DNA of 64,000 bases. It comes from Adineta steineri. Taxonomy: Eukaryota > Rotifera > Eurotatoria > Adinetida > Adinetidae. The DNA is taken from positions 185,758-249,757 of the forward strand of contig CAJNOI010000127.1 in assembly GCA_905250115.1 (NCBI GenBank). Reading direction: 5' to 3'. The first letter of the stretch is position 1. Each line of letters starts with the position of its first letter. The notes beneath the pieces were generated by a model. That model was not told where the DNA came from. It searched no databases and was given only the letters and a program-made list of their open reading frames with translations. Below, one piece after another: positions 45,714 through 57,792 of this stretch. A program made the position numbers and the translations under genes.

Positions 45714-46645
45714 TTAATCAAACCAAACAACAGAACTGAACGTCAAAGAACAGTACCTACATAATCCGTATCTTAAAAACAAAGCAATCCTCTTGAGGGT
45801 GAGGATGTGTGTGTTCTATTTAGATCCACACTCGATTTTTTGTCAATTATATGTTTAACATAAATAGTTGCTTTAGTCCTTTATACGCTTAACCATGCTA
45901 ATCCTCAAATATAATCATCCGCTTTTTGTAAATTAATATTTTATGTCTCTCATCTTTTTTTTAAAATAAATCTTACATGTTGTGATATTTGCTTCGATTG
46001 ATTGATTCATTGTATGTGTAACATAGCCGGTGACTACAATATTTGGCTTATAAAAATGAATTGCTGCAATTTATTAATATACTGATTACGTGTTGGAATA
46101 AGTCTTGAGAGTGTAAGACTAAAAAAACATACATACACCCTAATAATGCATTATCTGGGTGCGAATGTAAGCAAAAACAGATACGAAGGTGTTATTTTTC
46201 TCTGATTTTATATGATCCATGTCTGCGCCGAAATAAAAATATGTTATACGAGAAGAATATAAAAAACCGAATGATTTTAATCATAACACGTTGCTTTATA
46301 GATTATTTTGTTCTTTCTCCTTCAAATAAGTAAATATTCGTGTTATTAATGATATGTATAGCATTATATCTCAGTCCCTTTATTCGTTCGTTCTCTACAA
46401 GGATATCAATAAGAGCAAATAATAGACTTGATTTGGTTTTGATAAGAAAAGAATAATCCATTTCTTTACCTCTTCGATGTAAATCGTCATTACGCATGGC
46501 TTTATCACAATATTAGCGCAAAACGACGTATCTATGCGGTTGCATTCAATTTTGATGTCTAAAACGAAATATTATATTGATTTGAGTTGAATATTTACAT
46601 TTTCATCGATAATACTTGTCTATTTGTAGATTTTAACACAAAGAA
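45714..46645. repeat. Spacer with telomere-like tracts
   Basis: About 80 bases after the GPCR stop, TGAGGGTGAGGATGTGTGTG (from 45794) faces a short C-rich arm TCCACACTC (45825-45833). Near 46128-46172 the order is reversed: C-rich ACATACATACACCC, then G-rich TCTGGGTGCGAATGTAAGC. No gene recognised. Confidence 0.5.
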
Positions 46646-48411
46646 ATGACTTCAAAATCAGTCGATGAAGTGGAGATAAAACAAACGAAAGATCTGGACG
46701 TATGTGTTTCTCGACGTTGGGCATTCATTAAAACAGGTTTTCTAGTGATCACATGGATTATTCTGGTTTGTTTTCTTCAAATAAGTCTTTCTCTTTGAAA
46801 GTGTTATCGATTAATATTAGGGAGTTCATGCGGAAATAGTTGGACCAACTATGAAGATTCTAGCTCAACAAACAGGCACAACTTTCAGTGGAATTAGTTC
46901 TATCTTAGCTGCTCGAAGTGCTGGATACATGTCTGGAAGTATACTGGGAGCAGTCAAACAAGGCTTTATTAAACGATATTCGGATGGTTTACTTTCATTC
47001 GCATTTTTAATTGCATCTATTGGTAAGTTAGATTTTATTTTATTTTAATGAATAAAAAATCAATGATTTTAGTTATCCTTATCACACCATCGATTCGATC
47101 ATTGTTACTTCTATCGATTGTGTTTTTCATTCAAGGAATCTCACAAGGATTTACCGATCTAGGTAGATTTCGTTTAGGAGATAAAAAAAGTATATAGATG
47201 ATTATTTTAGGCGGTACAAATCTTATTCTAACAATGTGGCATGATCATCCGTCTACTGCAATGAATACAGTTCATTTAGGGTTTGGATTCGGTGCTGTCT
47301 TTGTCAATCTTCTTGTGGCTCCTTTCCTTGAAAAGAACGAAATCATTGTATCCAATGTGACATCGACTTCAATATTGGAAAATCCATTTTCATCGAAGAT
47401 CAGTATTCCTTACACGATCACAGCAAGTCTTTGTTTTTTGATAGCCATTGGTCATTCGCTATTTGCAATTCGTGAACATCGAATTCAGCGAAGAACTCTT
47501 CAAATGGATCAATCAGCATATACTACTGTGGCCAATGTTCCACTTGTTGACACTCAAGTTAGTTATTCTCAGTATTCACCACGATCTTGTGGTAACGGTT
47601 ATTTTTATTACGGTCTCACTATGTCAATTCTTTGGATTGTTTACATGTTTTTTGTTACTGCCAATGATTTAACTTTTGGAAAATTCTTTTTCTCATATCT
47701 TGGATCATCGAAGTTTGAACTTTCAACAAAAAGTGCGTCGTTAGGAATGATTATTTATTGGCTCTCATATTCGGTTTGCTAAATCTTTGATTATTAATCG
47801 AATAGATAAAATAAAAAAAAGTTTGTTTTAGATTGGTCGTTTGATCTGTGCAATCGTGGCTTTGTTTGTATCTGTTGATATAGTATTAAGTGTAATTTGG
47901 ATGGCTGGATTGATATTGGCAATAGCATGGATTGTTTTTGTATGGATTATAGGATTATCAAGTACGAGTCTATTTATTCTCGGTTCGTTCACTGGGTTGA
48001 TCTTCTCGCCCATTTTTCCATTATCATTTGGTTTTATCAATCAACGATTAGTTATCAATCCATTACTTCTTGGTTTGATCTTGTGTGGTGCATCACTCGG
48101 TGGAGTTATTTTTCAAAAAATAGGTGGTGAGTAGAATAATTCGATAATCGAATGTATGCATTGAATGATATTATTTAGGTATTGTGATGGACATAAATCC
48201 GCAACATTTTCCAACACTACTAATGATTTGTGTTCTTCTATCGATCGTACTCTATTCTAGTGCATCACTTCTGTCTTTCTGTCATCGTCGACAAGTTGCG
48301 AAGAAATCTCAACATGCGATCTCGAAAAATGTTCCCATAGTTTCTCATTTGAATGAAGAAGAAGAGGAAATGACAATGTTTTTTGTTGACACTAAACGAG
48401 AAAAACAATGA
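46646..48411 (+). CDS. MFS transporter, MFSD4/sodium-glucose (NaGLT1)-like, six exons
   Basis: Exons 46646-46765, 46821-47022, 47073-47162, 47211-47773, 47832-48126 and 48179-48411, all GT-AG with agreeing phases, give about 500 residues. The N-terminal part has IILGVHAEIVGPTMKILAQQ and AARSAGYMSGSILGAVKQGF, the pattern of MFSD4 / Na+-dependent glucose transporter 1 (GxxRSxGYxxGSxxGG), in which loop 2-3 differs from ordinary MFS. About twelve membrane segments can be counted, with a hydrophilic central loop (RIQRRTLQMDQSAYTT) and an acidic C-terminal tail (HLNEEEEEMTMFF). By family it would move sugars or similar solutes at the plasma membrane; the substrate is not proven. Its many introns contrast with the intronless MFS gene at 18666-20126. 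Confidence 0.88.
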
Positions 48412-49806
48412 AAATCCTTTTTATGGTATCTAGTTTTTATTCAGATGCTGATTTTCTTTTGCGTGTTTGATCGTTCGTAGAAATAAAAGACACTTCTTTT
48501 ACAAATAACCAGTAAAAATAATAACAGCAGTACTGTTTAAATTTATTCAACTGCTTGTCTTTATAGTACTTATCTGTACTAATATTATTGTCACTTGTTC
48601 TAATTCGACGGCAATGAGTAAAATTAATATTCTATTGTTTATTAACTGTTTTTAATTTATTTAATTTTATTTAGTCTCCTATACTATACACTGACATTGA
48701 ATTAGAGGGTGTGAGTGTGGGAGAAACTTAGATTTAATACTAACACCCACAGCCGTCCTGCTTCAAATTTTTGTTATTATTGTTTGCAAAATGTCAAACT
48801 TTGAGGAGTAATGCAAATTTCGAATGATCTTGAAGTCATACAATGTTGAAATGCTGATAGAAATCGATTATATTATTTTCAAAATGAAATATTACTTCTC
48901 TGACAAGTCCATAATCCTCCAACAAATTCTTCATCACGTTCTTACTCCACTTCTTGATTAGTGAATTCAGTGTTCATTCAATCAAAACCATCATGCAAAG
49001 AAGTAAGTCAGTGCTATCTTTTGTATCGTTTTTTTCAAAAGATATGTCAACTATTTCACAATTTTAGTCACTTGTATACATAAAATAATAGGACAAAGAA
49101 GAGAACGATAAATAATCAACACAAAATTATGAAGACGTCAGTAAATGTACTTTTTTCTATAAGTTAAGTGTTCATCAAAATGAACATCTGGTAAGGTTTT
49201 CTCAAAAAAAGCTGATTCCTGCTGAAAATGTTAAATGCAATATATATTTCTAACAATAAATATTCTATTCTTTCTCAATTTATTTTATGCAACATTTGAC
49301 GTCATTCCCTGACTTTCCCTTTTTTTACTGTTGTAAAAAATAATGACAAATATTTTATTCAGAACTAACTTTGAAAAAACGGAAATAAGATTAATGTTTT
49401 TATTGATATAGGATATTTTTTTGCTGTTTCAAATGCTACAAAATATTCTAAACTAATTATTTAACAGAAGACTTGTTTTTATTTTGCTCATACAAAATAA
49501 TTTCTATTGAATTCACCAGAAGTAAGGAATATATATTATTTTGAAGTTAGATTTAATCATCTCGAATAATAACAAATCAAAACTTGTTGTTTATTTTGAT
49601 TTAAATTGACGAGTTAATAGAATATTAAATCTCATAAATATTCAAGCTCACATAAGACGACAACTATGAATATCAACAACACAGTTGGACCTGATGTAGT
49701 AATGTATCAGATAGAAAGAAAATAATCTTATTTTATTTTTTAAATATTTTAGTTGGCAGTGGTTAACGCAAATAGAACGCTATTAACAAGATTGTAGGTA
49801 TATATT
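48412..49806. repeat. Spacer with telomere-like hairpin
   Basis: GAGGGTGTGAGTGTGGGAG (48705-48723) faces ACACCCACAGCC (48743-48754), a good G-rich/C-rich pair about 300 bases after the transporter stop. The rest, to 49806, is AT-rich with nothing recognised. Confidence 0.6.
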
Positions 49807-51427
49807 ATGAATAAAAATAAATCATCAAAAAATATGTATTATTCTAGCTATGATCATTTTCGCAAGGGAAAATTAGTCTTGATATTATTTCTCATTATTT
49901 GTGTTGTCATAGCAGCAGCTGTTCTAACAGCTACTGCTATATTGAGGAAAACTGAAAGAGAAGAAACATCAGCAATGGAGATAGCAACATCAACAACAAG
50001 CGGTATGATTTTGTTAAAACTAGTGGATTCTAGAATTTTGCCAATTTCACTATGAATTAGATGTAGACTGAAAATATTTTCTTAGCTACATTGATGAGTG
50101 TAAGTTATTATATACCAATACTAATAGCATTAATGTGAGCTCTGACATATATCCTATATTAATATTGTTTCGTGGGCCAACCAAGCTAGTTTGTTTCTTA
50201 CTTGAATTAATTCATAAACGAGAAAGTAGCTTTTCTTTATTCAATCTAAGGTATTTTATTTAAATAATCACATAAAATAGTTTAATCTTCGATGATCGAT
50301 AATTATACATCTATAGAATAGTATCGAATTCATAGTTCATCTATCTACACTTACATCTACATTCTCGTAGTTTATATGTAGTGATATCGAAACATTGTGT
50401 TCAATAAAACAAAACATGTTTTATTTTTACCAAAATGATTTTTAGATCGAAAGAAAACAAAACAAAATTGAAATGCTTTTTTAACTATTTTATAGAACAA
50501 TTGACTTCTTCTGTCATCATTAATAAAAATACGAAATGGAAACAGAATGCAATTACTGTTGCTGGAGGACATGGATTTGGAAGTAAATTAAATCAGTTAG
50601 ATCACGTCAGTGGTATTCATATTGATGATGATGATTATAGTATTTATATTGCTGACAAAACCAACCATCGTGTTGTTAGATGGGAATTTCGTGCAAATAA
50701 TGGTACACTTGTTGCAGGTGGAAATGGACCGGGAGGTGGAATGAACCAATTAAATCAACCAACAGATGTAATTCTTGATGAAGCGAAGAAATATCTCATC
50801 ATTTGTGACTTTGCCAATGATCGAGTGGTACAATGGCCCCGTCAAAATAGTCAAGATCAACAAATATTGATACATCGTATTGTTTGCTTCGGTTTAGCAA
50901 TGGATAATAATGGAGATCTTTATATTTCTGACTGGCGAACGCATGAAGTCAGACGTTGGCAACAAGGGTATATAGAAGGTATCGTGGTAGCAGGTGGAAA
51001 TGGACAAGGAAATCAATTAAATCAACTCAATGATCCTCACTATATCTTTGTCGATGAAGATCATTCAGTTTATGTAGCAGATACTCTCAATAATCGTGTG
51101 ATGAAATGGATAAAAAATGCGGACGAAGGTATTCTTATTGCTTCAGGACAAGTTTCTAATGAAAATCCGGATACATTGTTGACACCCAAAGGCGTGCTTG
51201 CTGATCATAAGGGTAATATTTATGTGTCGACGATCGGAATTTATCAAATAACTCGTTGGTCACCAGGTGCAACAGAAGGTGTCCCTGTCGTTGGTGAAAA
51301 AGAATGTGGAAGAGGATCTACAGAGTTCGCCCTCCCATATGATATATCATTTGATCGACAAGATAATCTTTACGTTGTCGATACACACAACTATCGAATA
51401 CAAAAATTTGATATTGATCGTGACTGA
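49807..51427 (+). CDS. NHL-repeat protein with N-terminal signal anchor, two exons
   Basis: Exons 49807-50002 and 50496-51427 (intron 50003-50495) give about 375 residues. An optional 12-base micro-exon near 50087 (after tttcttag, before gtgtaag) would also keep the frame. The N-terminus is cytosolic and basic, then comes a signal anchor (LVLILFLIICVVIAAAVLTA, residues 23-42). The ectodomain has six NHL repeats, e.g. SGIHIDDDDYSIYIADKTNH, PHYIFVDEDHSVYVADTLNN and YDISFDRQDNLYVVDTHNYR, enough for one six-bladed propeller. Blades alternate with VVAGGNGQGNQLNQLN linkers, a bdelloid hallmark. NHL propellers bind proteins, RNA or ligands; here an extracellular binding role is inferred. Confidence 0.88.
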
Positions 51428-52497
51428 AACAAGTTTTTTGATGATAAATTGACTTTTAATAAATAATTCTTTTTTCTCACTTGTAAAGTATTTTTCATTA
51501 ACATCGAATAAAGTTCATTAAAAGTATAAATAATTTACTTTATCATTCATATCTTGTGAGCACAGCCATTTCAAATTCGTTTTTTTAAATGTCTATAATT
51601 TTTTTTCCAATCTTCAGGGTGTATATTCAACTGAACAGGAAACACCTACATTTGACTGTCGTAGATAGTTTTAAGTGATTTATGAAAGCAATTATGAAAT
51701 GTGAAGTATAGAATTTATTTCGATGATGAGCCGATATCTTCTCTTTAACTACATTTTTATTCACTTATGCATCAGTATTGTTTACAATATATTGATTATG
51801 TTTGAATATTTGATGTACATAAGTATATCTCTCTTATTGAGAAAATAGAAAACAACATAATTATCTTTTGCAGTATTAATAAGAGCTTTGCCTATAAAGT
51901 AGAATGAGAAAATATTTAGTAACTCTATACATTTAAAACCTTTCTTATTCGTTTGAGTATGGTTGTAAATAAGAAGATCAGAATTATTTCACTACTGTTA
52001 ACGTTTCTTTACCGGCCCATAATCACAAAAAATAAATTAAAATTTTCAATTGTCGAAGTCTTACAGTTTCGCAGGCATCACTACCAAGAGAAAAAGAAAA
52101 AAGTAATTAAATTCTTCGCCTATACTAACATTGAAACAAACTATGCGTAGGGGTGACACTATATCTTTATTTTATTTTGAAAAAGTAAACTAAAATAAAG
52201 TCTTTTAGTTTACTTTACCGAGTAAAGTAAAGTTATAAAACAAATAAGTATGGCATTTTTATCGATTTTATTATTTTGAAAAGACATAATATATACAGCT
52301 CAACAAGGTATATGACTTTCGCTTCAATTAGAAACTATTGTGCTGTGAGTAGAGAAGAGACACTCACTCCCTCAAAATGGTCGTGACAATCTCTAACTAT
52401 GCCATAATTAAAAAATTCCAATGAACAGATTGTTTCCGACTTACACTTTGATAATATCTTAAAATTTGTCTATAAAACAGCAATTCGTATTATTCTT
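51428..52497. other. Spacer with a perfect hairpin
   Basis: Gene-free. AAAGTAAACTAAAA (52182-52195) and TTTTAGTTTACTTT (52203-52216) form a perfect 14-bp hairpin with a 7-base loop, followed by further AGTAAAGTAAAG words. Similar AGTAAA palindromes occur near 22951-22976 and 23364-23384. Confidence 0.6.
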
Positions 52498-53886
52498 ATG
52501 TATACTATTTTTAGAAGATTTATTATTACTAAATGTATTAAAGAAATGATTAGATGTAAAACAAATTATTCAAATAAGCGAATATTAATAATATTCATTA
52601 TTATCTGTTGCATTTTATCTTATCAACAACAAAAAAATTATATCAAACGAATGATAAATAATATTCTTATTGAATTTCCAACTTCATTCTTTCATAATAA
52701 AACAACGAATGTTAAACTTGAACTTTCTCATGATAATACAACATTAACACTGAACATCAAAGATTTAATCGAATATAAAGAAACAATTTCTCCATTCACA
52801 ATGAATAATACAACCCATAAATATATCATTGAGGAATTATATTTCACACTTACTACTAATACTAAACGAATAATCAATACGATTCATTATTTAAAATTTT
52901 GGGCAGCATTTCCTAATATTAACTGTCTTATTATTTTCGAAGAAAACGATTTTATGAATAATAAAAATATTATAGAATATCTTATTCATGAAGGAATTTT
53001 ATGTAAAATACAAATTTCAAATATAACAAATTATGAAGAAAGATATGTTGAATTATTTCATCTTGCTTGGCAAAATCAAAATAGAAATGTAACAAAATCT
53101 ATTCAATGGTTTATTGTTAGTGATGATGATACAATATGGTTTATAAATAATCTTTTACATACACTTCAACAATATAATTCATCAATATCCATTTATTTAG
53201 GTAATATTTCTGACAGAAAATCACAAATTAAACGTCATGGCGACTATTATGCTTATGGTGGTGGTGGTATTCTATTAAGTCGATCATTAGCATCATTATT
53301 ATCAAAATATAATCAACAATGTAAAAAATATAGGAATATCTATGGTGGTGATGCAATGATTGGTAAATGTATTACTGAAATATTAAATGTCAGTTTAATA
53401 AAAAATAGGAATTTTCAACAAATGGATCATAGTGGAGATATGACGGGTTATTTTGAAAGTGGAATTTATGGGTTAGTATCTTTACATCATATGTTTTCAT
53501 TATGGAAATTATTTCCCGATGGATATGCTGATAAAATTAATGAGACGATGAGTCTTTTACAACTTGCTTATATGAAATTTGATAAAAATTTCTTAAAGCG
53601 ATATATTCAAATTAATCGAATAACTAATCAAACATTATTATTAACAATGGGTTATTCAGTTAGTTTAGTTAATCGAATATTATCTCATGAAGATTTACAG
53701 CAAGTTGAAAATACATGGAATGGTAATGAAATGACAATGAGAAAATATCGATCGAAAGAAAAGAATAAAACTACTTGGTATTTTCAACGAATAATAAAGG
53801 AAAACTTTAATAATTCAATTCAATATAAAACCGTTTATGAAAATAGATATAATCAAATCCAATATATAAATGTCATATTGTGTTAA
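52498..53886 (+). CDS. DUF604/fringe-like glycosyltransferase, type II membrane protein
   Basis: Intronless, 462 residues, ATG start. A signal anchor lies near residues 28-42 (ILIIFIIICCILSYQ). The catalytic part resembles the DUF604/fringe (GT31-like) family. IQWFIVSDDDTIWFINNLL carries the acidic metal-binding DDD (about 208-210). Next come SIYLGNISDR, YAYGGGGILLSRSLASLLSK, CKKYRNIYGGDAMIGKCI, and the C-terminal FQQMDHSGDMTGYFESG with LVSLHH. Members are known mainly from plants and fungi. Inference: a Golgi enzyme that adds a sugar to glycoproteins or glycolipids. Lack of introns and the plant/fungal affinity make it a candidate for horizontal transfer. The C-terminal 100 residues are Asn-rich and poorly conserved. 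Confidence 0.82.
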   Translation: MYTIFRRFIITKCIKEMIRCKTNYSNKRILIIFIIICCILSYQQQKNYIKRMINNILIEFPTSFFHNKTTNVKLELSHDNTTLTLNIKDLIEYKETISPFTMNNTTHKYIIEELYFTLTTNTKRIINTIHYLKFWAAFPNINCLIIFEENDFMNNKNIIEYLIHEGILCKIQISNITNYEERYVELFHLAWQNQNRNVTKSIQWFIVSDDDTIWFINNLLHTLQQYNSSISIYLGNISDRKSQIKRHGDYYAYGGGGILLSRSLASLLSKYNQQCKKYRNIYGGDAMIGKCITEILNVSLIKNRNFQQMDHSGDMTGYFESGIYGLVSLHHMFSLWKLFPDGYADKINETMSLLQLAYMKFDKNFLKRYIQINRITNQTLLLTMGYSVSLVNRILSHEDLQQVENTWNGNEMTMRKYRSKEKNKTTWYFQRIIKENFNNSIQYKTVYENRYNQIQYINVILC

Positions 53887-54198
53887 GAGTATTAGTTGAT
53901 CACTATACTCTCAGATCCACATCCTGTACATTTTATTTTGTAATCAAGCATGTACACCTATATATATATTTTTTTCTTTCGTTCTGTAACGAACGCAGAT
54001 GTTTCTTTCTGAATTTTAAGTTGGAAGAAATATTTTGTAGTTTATTTATTTGAAAAAAATAGTCCTTACCTTTAATGCGCAAAAAATATTGTGCGTAATT
54101 ACAGGAAGAGAACGAAAAAAGAATATTACACATTCATTAATCGAGAAATAATATAGTCGAACGTTTGCATAAAGTGTAGGTATTCAAAAGAAAAAAGA

Positions 54199-55257
54199 AT
54201 GATTAATAATTCAAAATGTTTATGTTTAATATGTTACAATCGTATATTTTGCAATGAAAGTGATGAAGTGATATCTCCTAGCTTATATGACGTTTTTACT
54301 ACTTGTACATCAAATGGTCGACAGATTTATCTGCCTCTTACAACTGTGTACATATTCGTTTTATTTCTAAGTATTATTCTTACTATTCAAACAGCTTACT
54401 GTCGACGAATTCGTATCACAAATCTTGGTTTCTATCTTATTCTATTGTGTTGGGCTGCTCTATTTTATTCAACTATAGCACTGGTATTCTTTATTATCGA
54501 TCTGACACAATGCCTTCAAATTACGAATTTTCATCGACAATTTCAAACTATCATCAAACTTGCATCATTGTACCAATGTTTATGGCTTATGAGTTTTATC
54601 GCATGTGAACGAATGTTTATTCAATGTTTCGATGTAAGCTTATATGCCTCGAGAAAACGGTCAATCATAGTCTCTACATTATCTTTTGCTTGTATAATAT
54701 TTACGTGCGTTATACCTCGTACATTATTTTATATCTATCACATTCAGTTATGCTATCAGATCTATCGAATCTTTAGCTGGGTTCATCCTCTGATGGCATC
54801 TCTGCTTCAGCTCATTGCTAGCATTATTGTGCTGGTCAATATAGCGAAAAGGAAAGTATATATAACAAATCGACCTGACAAATGTCGCGTCTGGCACGAG
54901 CAATTATCGAAACATCGCGATTTTTTTGTACCTGTCATATTTTTATTATTTTTCGGATTGCCATGGTACCTTGCTGATCAGATGAATAATCAATGCGGAC
55001 AAACAGATCCTTACTATGCGTATCGTATCGTTATTATACTCAAATATTTTAGTCTAATACCATATACATGCATCTTTGTCCTGTTCATCTATCCGAACAA
55101 TGTTTACATGTCTGAATTTCGAAACTCGTCTTGTTGCACTAAATATTTTAGATCGATTCGTAAAATGACTCAACATCGTAAACAACGTCGTGATTCATCG
55201 GTATTCTTTATCGGCACTCATGAAATCTTGTCGCAGCAACAAAATGATCAGTCATAA
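54199..55257 (+). CDS. Seven-transmembrane receptor (divergent GPCR)
   Basis: Intronless, 352 residues. The N-terminal 45 residues contain several cysteines (CLCLICYNRIFC) and NxS/T sites. Seven hydrophobic segments follow: about 48-70, 77-103, 117-140, 153-178, 193-216, 238-256 and 275-300. Segment 3 ends MSFIACERMF, an ER in place of DRY. Segment 6 has a Pro (FFGLPWYLAD), and segment 7 ends YPNNVYMSEF, close to NPxxY. The C-tail is basic with cysteines (CCTKYF) that could be palmitoylated. It belongs with the bdelloid-expanded class A-like receptors; ligand unknown. Confidence 0.82.
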   Translation: MINNSKCLCLICYNRIFCNESDEVISPSLYDVFTTCTSNGRQIYLPLTTVYIFVLFLSIILTIQTAYCRRIRITNLGFYLILLCWAALFYSTIALVFFIIDLTQCLQITNFHRQFQTIIKLASLYQCLWLMSFIACERMFIQCFDVSLYASRKRSIIVSTLSFACIIFTCVIPRTLFYIYHIQLCYQIYRIFSWVHPLMASLLQLIASIIVLVNIAKRKVYITNRPDKCRVWHEQLSKHRDFFVPVIFLLFFGLPWYLADQMNNQCGQTDPYYAYRIVIILKYFSLIPYTCIFVLFIYPNNVYMSEFRNSSCCTKYFRSIRKMTQHRKQRRDSSVFFIGTHEILSQQQNDQS

Positions 55258-55600
55258 ATCACTTGGTCATAAGAGTCTTAAAAACGAGATAATGATCACA
55301 CTTTGTGAGCTTTTAATTGAAATTCTTGAACATAGGAGAGACTGCACCAGCAGAAGTTTGTATGCTTTGAATCGAAGAAAAAATGAATAATAACACAATT
55401 GAGTTCTTTTCAAAAAAGAACTGAACAATCCCTCCACAATTATATAACCGAAAAGAAGAAGAGAGTACAATGAAAAATAAAAGAAAGCGTGAATAAATAT
55501 AGGATTAATGAATAAATAATTAAAGAAGAAAAACTATTGGCTACTCGTGTGATAATTATAAGTTCGTTCTAAGAGTCTTAAAAGTGTTCGATCATCGTCA
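55258..55600. other. Spacer between convergent GPCR and P450 genes
   Basis: About 340 bases of AT-rich sequence holding both 3' UTRs. Nothing else recognised. Confidence 0.5.
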
Positions 55601-57321
55601 TTAACGTTTGTTGAGTTTGATATTGATAGCATTTGGCTGTATGACAAATGCTTCATTTAACTGAAAGCCTTCTTGCAAATGTTCGCCAGGTAATACTGTA
55701 TAGTGACGAAGTATGTGAGCTAAAGTCATTTTAATTTCCATTAGAGCAAATCGCATTCCAATACATGAGCGTGGTCCGACGCCAAACGCTAAGAGAGCCA
55801 GTGGATGTCGTTCAGTAGAATGTCGTTCAGGAATAAACTGATTTGGATCCTCGGGACCCCACAAATCACTATTGTAATGAATAGTAAATATATCTGGTTG
55901 AATGATACTTCCTTGAAATATGTAAAAAAATCAACTTGAGTTTTTTTAACAAACAATATCCGATAATATATTTACCTTTTTCAATGGTGTGGCCACATAC
56001 AGTTGTTGTTTGTTCGCATACTCTTGTAATGGTTGCTACGGAAGGTGGATACATACGATGAACTTCTCGTAGAAATAACTCCATATATTCCATTTTTGTC
56101 ACTGTATCATAATCGAGCTCTTTCTCATGTTGATCATCAACTTCTGCTTGAAGTTTCTTTTGAATATCGGGTTGTGTAGCCAATACGTAAGTGCAATATC
56201 CAAGCATCGTCGATGTTGTATCAAAGCCGGCAACCATAAAGAGAAATACATTGCCTTTGATTTCATCGTTGCTCAATTTCTTATCGTCAGTATTGTCCTA
56301 GAATGAATATAAAGCATATAAATTTTCCTTTTCTTACATTAGCTTTAAACACCAACCTCGTGCCGTGTGGCAGCTGCATCGAGCATTGTCTGAAGCAGAT
56401 CTACTCGTTTTGTTGTTGAAGTATCTATTGTTCGAACATCGATTACTTCTTGAACTTTTGATATAAGCCAAAGACGAGGTATTTTTTCCACTAAATCAGG
56501 AAAGATTGTTGGTGCTATTTTGTGAAGACAATGAAATAGAGCTATTTGACTATGAGCAAATTGAGCAAGAAGAGATGTTGACCATGGCATCAAATAGCTT
56601 AATTTACTCAATGGCATACGTTCGATATCTTGTTTGAAAATAACAGCTGCTTTGGTCATTAAATCATTGTCAACATCATTCTGCATGTCCGTATCAATCC
56701 CGAATGCACAATGACCTAGATATAAGTAAAACGATATTGAAAAGTAAAAAAAACAACATTTGAAGTATACTCACAGATAACATCCATAGTCAATCTTTGA
56801 TATAACTCATAGATATTGAATTCTTTATTTTCATTATTCATTTTGAATAATTTCTTCATTAATGATTCAATACATTGATCAATAAGCGGTGCCATAAGCT
56901 TTAGTTTTGCTGCTGAAAATGCTGGATTAATAGCATGTCGCTGTTGACGCCATCTTGATGGACCAGCACTGATCAGGTGGACCGATTTGGATAATTGATA
57001 GAGAAATGAAACTCGATGCGAGCTAAACAATGAAAATTGATGAACAAATACTTGTTGCAAAAAATCAACATCGGAAACAATATATAATGGGCGAGTGCCT
57101 TCAAAAAGACCATAGATCGAACCAAATTTGCGTGTCCATTCTTGCAGTTGACGTGAATAAAATTTTGTAGACCAAATGGTACGAAAATGACCAAAGAAAA
57201 ATGTGGGTGATGGACCAGGAATACTTCGAACGCGAAAATACGAATAACGAGATTTTAAAGTCAAGAAATATACGGTGATAAGACTAACAAAGCACGTGAA
57301 AAGAATCAATGTGATAAACAT
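55601..57321 (-). CDS. Cytochrome P450, CYP3-clan-like, four exons
   Basis: Exons 57321-56775, 56715-56357, 56297-55976 and 55911-55601, all GT-AG with matching phases, give about 512 residues, the normal P450 length. An N-terminal ER anchor (MFITLILFTCFVSLITVYFL) is followed by the proline hinge IPGPSP. The I-helix has VAGFDTTS (about 324-331), the oxygen-activation motif. The K-helix ExxR is EVHR (Glu380, Arg383), and the haem loop is FGVGPRSCIG with ligand Cys459. SAGPSRWRQQRHAINPAFSA is the C-helix region (WxxxR). It should be an ER mono-oxygenase using NADPH-P450 reductase, for xenobiotic or lipid oxidation. A poly(A)-tailed retroposed copy lies immediately upstream and may have changed the promoter. 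Confidence 0.93.
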
Positions 57322-57331
57322 ATTGTTTTAT

Positions 57332-57778
57332 AATCAAACATTAAAAAAAGAAACTGAAACCATATGCAACTCCGTCCAAACCGTTATACAAGATTTAGAG
57401 GAAGAGGGTGGAGAACAAATTATCAAGCTACAACAAAAATATCCACGTCTGCGGTTTAAGAACTAATAGGCTTTCCACTAAACAGAATAAACACATGTTT
57501 TCTGTGAGTATTCGAGTATTCGTTCCACTCGGAGTCGAAAGACGACTGTAAGTCGTTCTTTCAACTCACTGTTATCTTTTTTTTTTCAAAAGATCATGTG
57601 TTGTTTTCTGTTTTTTTCTTTTATTAAATCAAACGAAGTGTGATAGTATGACTATGGTGATACTTTTCTTTCTGGACTCTATTCCTTTCTTTTCTCTTTT
57701 TTTTTCTTTCTTTTTCTTCAACTGTCAACCTAGTTATAAAGGGACAATAAATCTGAATATAAATAAAAAAAAAAAAAA
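57332..57778 (+). mobile_element. Retroposed, 5'-truncated mRNA copy (processed pseudogene)
   Basis: About 447 bp ending in a run of about 16 A, with AATAAA signals shortly before it (for example 57746-57751). It is flanked by a direct repeat ACATATTGTTTTAT (57318-57331 and 57779-57792), so it has the three marks of LINE-type retroposition: tail, target duplication and 5' truncation. Its start encodes the end of an unidentified protein (ICNSVQTVIQDLEEEGGEQI ... YPRLRFKN, then stop) followed by a pyrimidine-rich 3' UTR. The left target copy contains the start codon of the P450 gene on the opposite strand. The source gene is not in this window. Confidence 0.8.
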
Positions 57779-57792
57779 ACATATTGTTTTAT

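Noticed and set aside
51953..52150. 65-codon basic frame downstream of the NHL gene
   Set aside because: Composition-driven, no domain, and no splice link to the NHL gene.
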